Notes under the pieces: generated by a model | Seen by the model: the letters and a program-made list of their open reading frames with translations, nothing else | The model's database searches: none | What the model was told of the DNA's origin: nothing | Translations under genes and position numbers: made by a program | Assembly (NCBI GenBank): GCA_030248195.1 | Contig: JASAND010018455.1 | Location: forward strand, 1 to 64,000 | Reading direction: 5' to 3' | Origin: Trissonchulus latispiculum | Lineage: Eukaryota; Nematoda; Enoplea; Enoplida; Ironidae | Length of the DNA: 64,000 nt | In this document: positions 35,201-45,406 of the stretch, piece after piece | Position numbering within the stretch: the first letter of the stretch is position 1 | How the letters are laid out: each line of letters begins with the position of its first letter

Positions 35201-36142
35201 TGTACTCATTTTTTTTGAATTGATATAAAAATTTGTGAAGTTTCAATTGATCTTGTCTTCTAATTTTCGGGCTATATCGCTGTAACGCACACCTTCTATC
35301 TTAGCAATCTGAATGAAGCCAAATGCATAGCCTAGCCGAAGATAGTCACTGTAGGGAAGCCAGAAGGTGCCATCGTTATTAGGACCAGGAGGGTAAAGAC
35401 CCCAACTATTTTGCACCAACCAAGCCCCCTTGTCATCGTCCCATCCGATCAGCTGAACCGCATGACCCCCTCTGTAGTCATCTGTCTGAGGTTTGTGATA
35501 TACGGTCCCGTTCAGACCCCGCCAGTAGTTGAAAAATGACACAAATACGGTGTATCGTATGTAGCCCGGCCCCTCCTTGAGTAGTGCCTTTTTGATGGCC
35601 TCAAAATTGCTGGGTAGAATGGTGTAATAGATGAGCAGCCTATAGGGCAGCTGGGTATGAATGCAGTCATCGCAATCCACAGTTGAGGCATCACTTGAGG
35701 TATAGGGATTACAGGTTTCCGCCTCTGGTCCCTGCTTTTTCCAGTAATTAAATGAGGACATGTACCCTCCCGTGCATCCTCCCATATTCTTATGACAGGA
35801 AATCAGTTGCTGCTCTGATAGGTCCAGGGGGACGTTCTCATAGCGCAGCCGGATCTGGGATTCCAGAACGGCGATATTGGCAAAAGCCCAACAGCTGGCG
35901 CAGGTTCCCTGGTTACGGACGGCCCCTATAATTCCTTCGTTTTTCCAGGAAAACTTAGCCGGTAAAGGGGCCTGAGGTGCCCCCGAAGGAATCACAGAAC
36001 TCTTAGCTAGCCGCTCGTAGTAGTCCTCCGGCCTACCAAAATCACCCAAAAGTGCATCGTAGTCTTGATCTGTTCGATCATGATCTTTAGTCCAGCTAGG
36101 ATTGCTGTTAAGCAAAATGACGGCAGCTAAGATTAGTAGCAT
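26281..36142 (-). CDS. Secreted papain-family (C1A) protease with long Thr-rich stalk and three Cys-rich modules
   Basis: Ten exons on the minus strand, all joined in phase 1: 36142-35293, 35129-35079, 34886-34617, 34330-34235, 34033-33911, 33247-33140, 27349-27272, 27094-27041, 26797-26702, 26411-26281; 618 aa. A signal peptide and pro-region are followed by the catalytic domain with Gln78, Cys84 (CASCWAF), His227 (GGHA) and Asn245 (QNSWG). A Thr/Ser-rich mucin-like stalk spans 284-390. Cys-rich modules lie at about 391-463, 464-525 (shortened at its end) and 544-618, the last after a second small Thr-rich linker. Each module spans two exons with an intron at the same place, just before TGC-x-C. 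Intron 6 (33139-27350) holds a LINE. Intron retention after exon 1 would stop 15 codons later. A two-gene reading is possible (stop at 33855), but phases and module order favour one gene. Confidence 0.8.
28126..30170 (-). pseudogene. LINE ORF2, reverse transcriptase and RNase H part
   Basis: RT blocks are seen in order: LKPRKAHGPD, TPIPKPGK, LIDFRRAFDTVW (motif A), then a jump. The catalytic FADD block is missing at about 29600, where the frame passes from the motif A region straight to the segment after FADD, so a piece was deleted. An RNase H domain follows (IFTDSQS, IPGHSNIDGNE). Several frameshifts. The enzyme is inactive. Confidence 0.75.
30242..31051. mobile_element. Foldback element, CAAGAG...CTCTTG family, copy 2, inside the LINE
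   Basis: A near-complete palindrome of 810 bp. Ends are CAAGAGTTTATAATAGC on both strands; inner arms carry GGCCGAAATCTCG, a G run, CTTCTCAGC and a long AT-rich arm. The TSD GTTTCAG is perfect on both sides (30235-30241, 31052-31058). It inserted into LINE ORF2, so it is younger than the LINE. Confidence 0.88.
31113..32609 (-). pseudogene. LINE ORF2, endonuclease part
   Basis: Shows the N-terminal Cys finger (C-x2-C...C-x2-C), QWNIGS near the endonuclease start, QETWL, VAGDFNCH (Asp/Asn catalytic motif) and SDHHPIV near the end. At least two frameshifts separate these blocks, near 32170 and 31700, and another near 31115. It would have nicked target DNA for priming, but this copy is not functional. 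Confidence 0.75.
34617..34886 (-). other. Thr-rich mucin-like stalk exon
   Basis: One exon of 90 codons in the second protease gene, more than half Thr or Ser, with a run of (ACT/ACA/ACC) codons that is a trinucleotide microsatellite at DNA level (near 34660-34690). Length variation between individuals is likely. It probably carries dense O-glycans. Confidence 0.7.
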
Positions 36143-38858
36143 ACCTACGGTTGACTACGAACACTTGAACAATTAACTGAACGATTTGAAGATTTGTGAC
36201 AAGAAAATACGGACTGAAATATTTGTTCAGCTGAAGGTTTTTCTGGATTCATTAGATTTTTGAATTCAACCAAATTTAATAGAATGAACTGAATAGCATA
36301 CAATATCCAGGTAAACTCAGATACGTAAGCGCTGGTTACAACTACATCCGATACTATAATTATCCTGTTAGAACTACCTACATAACGACATATGTACAAC
36401 TACGACTGGTGTTTCAATGGAAAACTCCTGCAAGATTAATTTGCGGTCAGCGTCTATCAAAAATATGAACCCTTACTACTACAAACGCAAAACTCTCTGA
36501 CCTAAAAGGACACTCAACATAGCACCGCATCCGTGAAAGTGACGTTGATTTGACACATTCTAAATATTTAGCATATACAAGTTCTCGTGTGAAAGACAGC
36601 AAAAAGTTTCTTTATCTATTGACTAGACCAGCGGTCAGCACTGTGGGCTATTCCTTCGCTCGGGCCGGTGTTAGAATTGATTCCTTGAAACTTGGAAGTC
36701 AAAATTCCATTTCAGAGTTTGCCAAGGTTGGAGGTTGGAAGGGCAACTGTTCAAGAACAGGTTTGTAGTCCCCAAACTATCCATGTGTAGCTTTCGGGAT
36801 CTCACGGAATGCGGATCAATGATACCAAGACGTCTTGAAGTTACAGTTGTGTTAAGTGCTTCTGAAAATTTGAATAGCAGCGGCAAAATAATTTCTTCGA
36901 TCCAGTTTGGTTCAATTAGTGATCACGAACGTTTCGGATGTTAACTGAAATCGAAGAAGTCCACAGAAATGATTTAATAAAAAGCTTCAGATTCTGAAAA
37001 CCATCACCCATTAGTCGTCGCTGGCATTGACTTTTATTAAACAACTAGCTATTTTTATTAAAACTTATTATTAGGGGGGGTCGCGAATTTTCGACCATCT
37101 CCGATTTTTCTCATTTTCACGTATTTTGTAGTCTCCATGGGCCCCCAAAACAAGACAGTTGCGTTTGTTGCAAAACTTTCCCACTTTCCCAGCTTTCCCA
37201 AAACATTCACAATAGTCCTCAAAAGGTGACCGCGACATTTGTTAAACATAGGAAAACGAAAAAGTTAGGAAAATTTCGCGGTGACCAAAAGTTTGAGCGC
37301 TGTGCAAGAGCAAATGAGCTAGCACTTGCCAAAATGCTAATTTGAACTAGATAGCGTGTTAATATCTATATGAGGTGTTTTTTGTTAGCTCTGCTATTTT
37401 CTAGAAATTTTCAAAGTTGGATGAAGACGGTTTTTCCTAAATTCTGACTTACAAAAATGCCACCGAAAAAATGTTTCGTCACGCCCGCCCTGAACTAACC
37501 ATTTACTGCACAAATTTCGCGTATAGATATCAACACAGTACACAAATAGAGCTTCAATTTGCATACGCACAATTCCTGCTGCTGCTGCTTGGGAGTAGAT
37601 CACACTTTTGTTCACCGCGTTGGCGTTTTGCCTCAAAATACGCCATTTTCTCAAAATTTTGAATATAATGGTCCATCCATAAGTCGGGTGAAAGCAGAGC
37701 TATCCCAACCAAACTCGGTGTGCCAATTTGCACATATGAAAGGAAGATGTTTGCTAAATTCCACTGCAATTGCTGGTGTTTAACTGTGGACGCATGCCTC
37801 AGTGCGATGTCGTAGGCCTATAGTCAAAAAATGGCAAATTTTCAAATTTTTCAAATATAGCCAAATTTTATACCAAATTGAAGCTCTCGATGTCCTGAAC
37901 ATTTTATCTTCTTGCACCAAGTCTCTACAAACCAGTATGAGAATGTTAGAGCGCGTTAAAGTTTGAAGTAAATAACAGTCGGAAGGAGGTTGAGCAAATC
38001 GTTCAAACGCCGTTTCTCGCTCGATGCTATGCGTATCATTGTCATTTGCACAGCAATAAATAGCCCCAGATATAGGCTTCAATTTTATCTACTGGCCATG
38101 CCGTAGTCTTTTGTCATCCTATGTGCACACGACTTCGAAGCCCTCAGCGGAGGCATGGTGGCGTAAATGCTAAATTGTAGGGATTTGAACTGCAATATCT
38201 CTTATCTGGATTGACCCTAGACTCTAAAAATTTGTCTTGTTTTGGGACACATATGGGGGTATATTATAGCCAAAAATGAGCGAAATCAGTGACTATCAAA
38301 TTTGGTAATAAGCAAGGCATATTTTACAAGTTTGGTTCGTTCCAAATTAAGTCCATCCAAGCATATTTGTAGTTTTCAGTTTTTGCCACTTACAGGACGC
38401 AGTTACTAATTTTATGTGTGTGGGATACTGCGTAATAAAATTTATTAACATTTTAATGTTATAAAATGCTTCACTCAAGAACAACCAAGCCTACAGGCTA
38501 AATCGTTACTTTAGGATGCGTTTAACTGCTACCGAATAAACTGAACCATAATTTGCATTTAACATATACATCTATAATAGGTAGTGCAATAGAAATTTCT
38601 TCTCGTGTGTGGTTTTATAAAATGCACAGGCTAGCGTTTGCTGAAAATGCAGTTCTCTGTTATCAGTAAAAGTTTAACTTTAGTGGCTTTGTTGTTGTTG
38701 ATGTTAAACTTTGGTCTGGATGCAAGAAGTCTGACAACTTTTTCTCTACGCTGAGTGTATTGCAGAATATAAATTTAGACTTGCAAAGATTTTAATTTAG
38801 ATCACTTAGGATTGGCCTATAGTTTTGATTTTAATCTTGATTTCAGAAGCTATTCTTT
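36143..38858. other. Intergenic, no supported gene
   Basis: Contains the putative promoter of the minus-strand protease and, from about 37070, a dispersed repeat starting with a G run (see 20470). Open frames here lack splice context or coding character. Confidence 0.45.
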
Positions 38859-41800
38859 ATGAATTATTCACGGGTTCTTACCAGAGCTTTTGGCACTTAT
38901 AAACTGATCGATGGAAAGCAGGTGGCTGCTCAAATTCGACAAAAAATCAAGGAAGACTTGGCCGCGTCACAGAAGAAAATAACGCCAGGACTGGCAATAG
39001 TGCAAGTTGGTAAGAAATCGAAAAGTTTTGTTTATTATTCCTTTTAAGAGGGACTTGTTGTGGTGCCACAAGAAGTGGGTGGGTGTCAGTTGTGGTTCGA
39101 CTAAGGAAAGGCTTCAATTGGAGGGAATTGCCACAGTTATTCAAATTCTGCCATTATGACCCGATTTATGCGAAGCCCCCAAGATCCATCAAAAATTCCT
39201 TATCTCCATCCTCAAACTGATGGACCAAGGTCTCACCCCTCACAATCCATGGAGGATTGTGTGTTTGTGTGTTTTAACGACCAATCTTCCAAACTTGCGG
39301 ATGCTCTAGTCAGAGGACAGTTACGTTACGCACTTTAATCGAAGCTAATAGTCATACCTGACGGCTTACTCTTGTTCTGTATTCTGTATGTAAACTTGGT
39401 GATACTGAGTAATTATGCGCTCTTGGTGATATGCTTCAATATTGACGTCGTTGAAGATTGTCCGAAACACAATTTGCACAGTTACTATCATAGGATAACG
39501 TGGGGGAGAGTGAGGGGGGTTCCGGCCCCCCCCCAAGACCGACAAAAAACTGGTAGACCAGAGATGAAACCCGGTAGATCCCCTCAGCGAAACGGGAAAA
39601 GGGGCAGACCCTCTCGTCCAGAAGGGAAAAAGTGTAGGCACTCAAGCCAGTTTTTACCAAACTTTGGTCATTTTTAGCAAATCTTAGCTATATTTTTAAA
39701 AACCTTCTCGCTAAAATCGCTAAACATTGTACCTTTTTACTAATTTTGTTAAAAACATTAAAAATTCGCGATTTTTGCTAATTTCGGGGCAGACCACTTT
39801 AAAATTTTAGAATTTTCCTAGGGGTTGACCCTCTCGCCGACGACGGGGTAGACCCTCCTCAGAATCGGACCACGTGTTAATATATGGTTACTTTAGCCTG
39901 TATATGTGACAATATATGTAAGTTACTCTATATTACAGAGAATTGCAAGTTATGTATTGTTTCTATTGCATTCTTGTTGTTCTTTTCTATTTTTAGGCGA
40001 CCGTGAAGACTCCAACATCTATATTAGGAACAAAGTTAAAGCTTCGGAAGAAGTTGGAATCAATGCTCAGCATATAAGACTGCCTGGCACTACTACTCAG
40101 AAGGAAGTACTCGGTGTAAGTTTCCAGGCCATAAATGGGAATGTTGTAGGTCACTTTTCGATCAACACATTTTTGGCATTTTAATTTCAATTAAATCTGT
40201 CAGTTTCAATTTTTGCAGCATTATTTTTGACGATGTAGACAAAAATCAGTCTGAAGTAGAGGCCTGCAACGGGGCTGGCGAGCCGGCTGACAGGTGTTTG
40301 AGAGATTTTACTGAAGAAAAATTCAATTTTTTAACTTCAATTTTTTTTAAATTCCCGATGATGTTTCATATACATTGACAAACACGGGTTTTCAGAAACT
40401 TGAGTTCAGGATTTCATGTCAATAATAATTACTGCATTATCTTTTAAATGCTGTAGTGTACAACGTTTAAATTGTGCCGTTATTTCCTTGTAATAGGGTA
40501 GACTGATAAAGAAAATTCTGAAAAACACATTAAAGTTTTTAAACTTTTGATTGCCCAAGCTTTTGTTTAGACAATTAGAAAGTTGAACGATGACAAGAGT
40601 GTTCATGGTATGATCGTTCAGTTGCCGATGGAATCAAATCAGCCGATCAATACGGATGAAGTGATCTGCTCAATCGATCCCAGAAAGGACGTGGACGGAT
40701 TGCATCCGGAAAATGCGGGACGACTCGCCCGAGGAATTCTTAAAGACACCCTACTCCCGTGCACTCCACGCGGATGCCTGGAATTAGTGAAATCTACAGG
40801 TGCAGAATGCCTATTGAAAAATATTTTAATATCAGCTTAAATCAGACAGACTCAAACTATTGCTTGACTAAAATCAGGGAATTCGCGAAAATTTGCCCTT
40901 CTTGAGACCGGCTTAAGTGTTTGCTAATTATTAGAATTTGGACTGCTGGGTACATGTTTTACATGTACACAAATACTGTTTTTAAGAATACGCAACTGTG
41001 ACCAATTACGACCACGAACTGTTCATAGCTATGTTTTCTGACTCTTAGGTGAGAAGATTGCCGGGCAAAGTGTGGTCGTTTTGGGTCGGAGCAAGATCGT
41101 AGGATCACCCGTGGCTGAACTGTTTATCTGGAATCATGGAACGGTCACTGTCTGTCATTCCAAAACTGTAAACATTCGAAGTATCGTTCGAACGGCTGAC
41201 ATTGTGATCGCTGCCATCGGTCAACCGGAGATGATAAAAGGTGCATAAGTTAAATATTGATAATTGAATGTTAATTAATATTAATATTAATTCGTTAAAA
41301 ATTAATTATTGAAAAACCTGGAACATTCTCTGCATTGTTTGAAAAGAGGTTCCTATTCTAATTCAACATGCAAGACCACACTATGTGTGTACCTTACATT
41401 TTGATCTGAAACCCTAAATATGTTCTGTGATAATCTACGATAGACGAAACAATCTTTGTAACACATAGATGTCCGATTTGGATCGAAACCACAAGCTTTG
41501 GGACTGGTCACATAGGTGACTGACTGGTCACCCTTCCTGTTCAGCCACTCTAACATAAGCTCATGTTTGAATTCGTACCCAGACTGTAGTGACGTTGTAG
41601 AAGACGTTTTCACTCCAGCAGCATACAAAAAATAGTTACCGATTAATTTCGGTGGGAAAGTCCCACTTGTAAACTGAAACCCTGATTTAAACCTGGCATT
41701 GGCTGAGGTAGAGGGAGGTTGCCTGAATTGTTGAAGGAGGTTTATTCTGCTGAGTGTCAAAAAATATCTTTTCATCTGGTTTTGCTAGAAAATTTGCTAG

Positions 41801-42132
41801 AAAATAGGAAAATTAAAATTTCCTGGATTTTCCTCATCTTAAACTGAACTTGAATGTAGGGATTGATTGTTGATTTTTTCATTTCCCATTTGCATCCAGT
41901 ATTATTGATTTTTATTTCAGGTGATTGGATCACTGACGGGACCATTGTGATCGATTGTGGCATCAATGTGGTGGAGTTGATGGGAAAGAAGCGGATTGTG
42001 GGAGATGTGGATTTCAGCGGAGCGTCTGAACGAGCCTCCCATATTACCCCGGTCCCGGGCGGGGTCGGGCCGATGACAATTGCCATGCTTTTGCAGAACA
42101 CTTTTGAACAGGCCAAAAAAGCTGAACAATAA
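38859..42132 (+). CDS. MTHFD2: Methylenetetrahydrofolate dehydrogenase / cyclohydrolase (FolD type)
   Basis: Exons 38859-39009, 39997-40115, 40571-40799, 41049-41240 and 41921-42132; 300 aa. The FolD fold is complete: Y59-x3-K63 (cyclohydrolase Lys), VQLP with Gln107, KDVDG with Asp132, [14 protein letters not shown] (Rossmann loop) and [10 protein letters not shown] near the C-terminus. It interconverts 5,10-methylene-THF and 10-formyl-THF with NAD(P). There is no formyl-THF synthetase domain, so it is the short form, as in MTHFD2/MTHFD2L. The start [14 protein letters not shown] has Arg and hydroxyl residues but no acids, which fits a short mitochondrial presequence. The symbol reflects domain layout; by wording it is also close to the MTHFD1 N-half. 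Introns carry a MITE (39489) and an antisense ORF (41353). AATAAA at 42316. Confidence 0.9.
39489..39886 (-). mobile_element. hAT-like MITE, CATAGG family, copy 3 (8-bp TSD)
   Basis: Ends CATAGGATAACGTGG and, complement, CATATATTAACACG. TSD GTTACTAT / GTTACTTT (one change; 39481-39488, 39887-39894). Body resembles copy 1 in the opposite orientation (gcagaccctctcgt, gattttagcg-like blocks). In intron 1 of the FolD gene. Confidence 0.78.
41353..41775 (-). CDS. Antisense ORF in FolD intron 4, unknown
   Basis: A 140-codon open frame from ATG to TAG, antisense inside the intron 41241-41920. It has ordinary amino-acid composition and a Cys cluster near residues 94-109 (C-x10-C-x3-C). The SPKACGF...CYKDC segment faintly recalls the Cys-rich ectodomain of DEG/ENaC channels, but no membrane segment is present. 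It may be an exon, a pseudogene fragment or a chance ORF. I cannot assign a function. Confidence 0.3.
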   Translation of the reverse strand: MKRYFLTLSRINLLQQFRQPPSTSANARFKSGFQFTSGTFPPKLIGNYFLYAAGVKTSSTTSLQSGYEFKHELMLEWLNRKGDQSVTYVTSPKACGFDPNRTSMCYKDCFVYRRLSQNIFRVSDQNVRYTHSVVLHVELE

Positions 42133-42315
42133 ATTAGGAAAAAATCAGAGAAAAATGGAACTGACTTTACGTCCAATCCGTGGTGGAATTTAGTGTTCTG
42201 TGTCATTCCGTTACTGTAGTGTCTAGTAGTGGTGAACTGTATCAGGGGAATTTTGTTTAGATTTGAAGTATTTTTGTATATCAGTATTTTTTATTTTGTG
42301 AACACTTTTGTTCTC

Positions 42316-42321
42316 AATAAA
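42316..42321 (+). terminator. Polyadenylation signal AATAAA
   Basis: 184 bp after the FolD-type stop codon. Confidence 0.6.
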
Positions 42322-42935
42322 TGGTCAATTTCTATGTTAATCCGTAGGATCATGTCGAAAAAGTCTCCTATGTTCGGAAATCCCGGTTACCTTGTCACAG
42401 GAGCCCACATTTTCGGAAGTCACGGGTCCATAAAATTGGAACCGAGATCAGGCCCCGGGTTACGGTACGAGTCTTAGTTTACTGAACAAATATTGTTTAC
42501 TGAACAACTAAACACTGTTTAAGTTGTAAAGAAAAATAAATTAACTGCTATTGCTGCAGAAACAGAGAAAACTTTCAGTGTGGAGTATTTAGGACTTAAC
42601 TATATTTAAAGTTGGCTCTAGATCGTGAAACTGACTACATTTGTCGGCTGTCTTGTATGATGAGACGGAAAAGGGTCCACGTCGAACTATAGGAGTCCAA
42701 ACTTGTACGGACGATAGAGTAGGAAGATCAGAAGATGGGGTGAGCAAGCCTTCGTCGTAATATGAACTTCACTGTGGATGCAGCCCGGAGAAATAAATAT
42801 TAATTTCACAAATTAAATAAATTGTTTCAATTCTGTCTGTAATAGTCAACTCTTGTTACTCCAAAAAATTAAAATTTGAAGCAATTATGTTCCATGTGTT
42901 GAGTGAAATTTCACTTAACTACTTATTCACCTTAA

Positions 42936-43942
42936 GGTGCTGGTTTCCTTTCGGGTATTTTTGACTACTACGGCTTTAATCCTTTACGCAAAGGGCTAAA
43001 ACTTACGAAATAACCTATTTCCGTGCTCTTTAACATCTTAGGACCAGTCCCGTATTCTTAGGCCAAAAGATAAGAAAGTTTTGGTTTTTGGCCTTAAGCT
43101 CCCAGTAGGTAGACAAGACACGGGATTGGTTAGTATGGCTGGAAAGAGGACTCGAAAATGAACATTTTTGCTCTTACAACCTTTGAGCTATCTGCAGTGG
43201 TTAAAAGTAAGTATAATTCAAAAAACTGTTTTTAGGGTCAAAAAATGGCCATTTTCGAGGAAATCAGTTTTTCAAAATTACTGCCACGTGTTAAGGACAA
43301 AATTGGATTAGTTATACTCAATCGATACACCGTCCAAATGCACATTTTATGAATGCCTATTAGCCGAACTTTATTGCTTTCAGCTAGAGATTTGGCCGAA
43401 AAACCATTTTGGCAAAACTGCGATTATTTTGTTTCGAACATCGATTTCTCAAAAACTACTCGACGGATTCCGGAGATTTTCGGCAGAATCGAAATTCGCA
43501 CTTATGCGGAGGGACGTTTTTCTTGGTTTGGGCTAAAACATATTGAGTAGCAAGAAAACTCAGTGCGAAGTTGCGAAATTTCGTGTTACTGTGCATTTGG
43601 CCGATTTTCTCGACCGTTAAGACCTGCTGAGCCAAATCCAAAAAAAACGTCCCTCGGCCCATATGTCCTTCATATCGTGGCGCAAAGGAACTTTTGGCCG
43701 ATTCTTCAGTTTTGAGAAATTGATGTTCAAAAACTTTTGGTCTATATTCATCCTGTTAGATGTCAGCTTGTCAGAAAATTTCTGCTATTTTTTGCTAATT
43801 TTGCCAGTTCTGTAAGCTCATGTGAATGTACAGATAATAAGCTTTAAAACGTGTATAAAGCTCTTTGCAACTCCCAAAATTGCGAAAGTTATAGCGTTTC
43901 AAAAAACACCACAAAAGCACTGCACAAAAGGATACCACCACC
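42936..43942. mobile_element. TTAA-flanked MITE, copy 2
   Basis: Inverted ends GGTGCTGGTTTCCTTT and, on the complement, GGTGGTGGTATCCTTT, with TTAA on both sides (42932-42935, 43943-43946). Same end family as the element at 19061-20040. No transposase. Confidence 0.7.
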
Positions 43943-43999
43943 TTAAGTGCAAATTCTGGCAAATTTTATGAAACAGATTCTGACCGCAAATCTTCTAGC

Positions 44000-45246
44000 C
44001 TACTACTTGTGCGGACTTGCGGCTTGCACTTCAAGTGCAAGTACGAAAGTACCACTTGTGGGTTTATGACACACTTTACTTGTGCATAGCTTGCACAAGT
44101 AAGTTGGAAGTTTTAAGCTTAATGAAACTGACCCCCAGATCTCTATCGCAGAATAGGGGGGATCACAAAGCAACCCACGTGAAGACCAATTAGAGTGCTT
44201 GTCTTATTTTCAAATGCTGCATCCGCTTTTTAATACATAGGTAAATTAGTCACAATGCAAGGGTTTTAACTTTCCTCGGAGCTAAGTGCAATTGGATCCT
44301 GAATTATCTGAATCTCTGCTCATGTTATAACTAAAATGTTGTCTGACTAACTGAAATAACTAGTTTGTCTAGAAAATTACTTATTTATTATTTATTATTT
44401 ATTAGTTTTTATCAAATTATTTTCATAACACCTAATTGAACTATTAAAGATTTGTTGAAGTATAATTCTGTGAATTCTGGGATACATAACTAACCAACAG
44501 ATGCTTCGCAAGTCTAGATATCCCCAAAGACTGGATTATCTTATTCTTTCTTGGTCAAAATCGAATTTCATTTTTTGATCATGATGGACGGAAGGCTATT
44601 GAATAAAAATAACACTATTTAATATAAGATATTTGAAGATAAATAGTTCGTCTTAAATTCCAAATTCTACTACAAATTCTATAAACTATAAACTTCACTT
44701 TTGAGATTGATAATACATAGCTTTAAAATCTATCACCGCACATTCACAATTTGGTTCTTCCGAACCATAATTTAGAAACCTTAAAACTCCATTCCTTTGG
44801 GTTCCTTCAGTAATATATTCCGTGCAAATTAGTTGGCTACCGCGAACGCCTCATTTTGCTTCAAGTCGTTTTTATCCGGTCTAAAGGCTATTTTCAGGAG
44901 AAAAATCCGAATGTTCAAGATATAAGCCTGCTTTATTCCAATCAAGCTCACCCCACTTCTTTAGCAAAGAGAACCAGTATTTCTGCTATCATTTTCAGTT
45001 CAACCAATCATTTTGTAATTGGATACAATACATACATAGGTACAATCTTAGCGTTGTGATTTGTTACCGTAAATAGCTTTAAGCTTTGATAGTATATATG
45101 TATTTCATCGAGATGTCAAGCTATTCATTGATGAAGCTTTTCTGGTGGGATACTATTTTACCGGATTCGGACTTTCTTTTCGATGTCGCTCAATGTGGCA
45201 CAAATGAAACCAAAAAGTACGTATAGGAGCTTTTGTTTTATCCGGC
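44000..45246. other. Intergenic, AT-rich, no supported gene
   Basis: Begins with a small palindrome cttgcacttcaagtgcaag (44023-44041); otherwise no exon or RNA gene seen. Confidence 0.45.
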
Positions 45247-45384
45247 TGTCAAGTCTGAAGAATGTGAAATGTTAAAAAGCATTACAAAATATATTTAGTT
45301 AGACTTTTATTCTGTGTTTTGATCTACCATTATACTGAGTAGTCGTATGAGCTACTTTGAGATTGGAAGCGCTTAGACGTATCA
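45247..45384 (+). repeat. 5' LTR of Gypsy-type element
   Basis: 138 bp, starts TGTCAAG and ends GTATCA, identical base for base to 47482-47619. Confidence 0.92.
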
Positions 45385-45406
45385 TTTGGCGCACTGTTTT
45401 CTCCCG

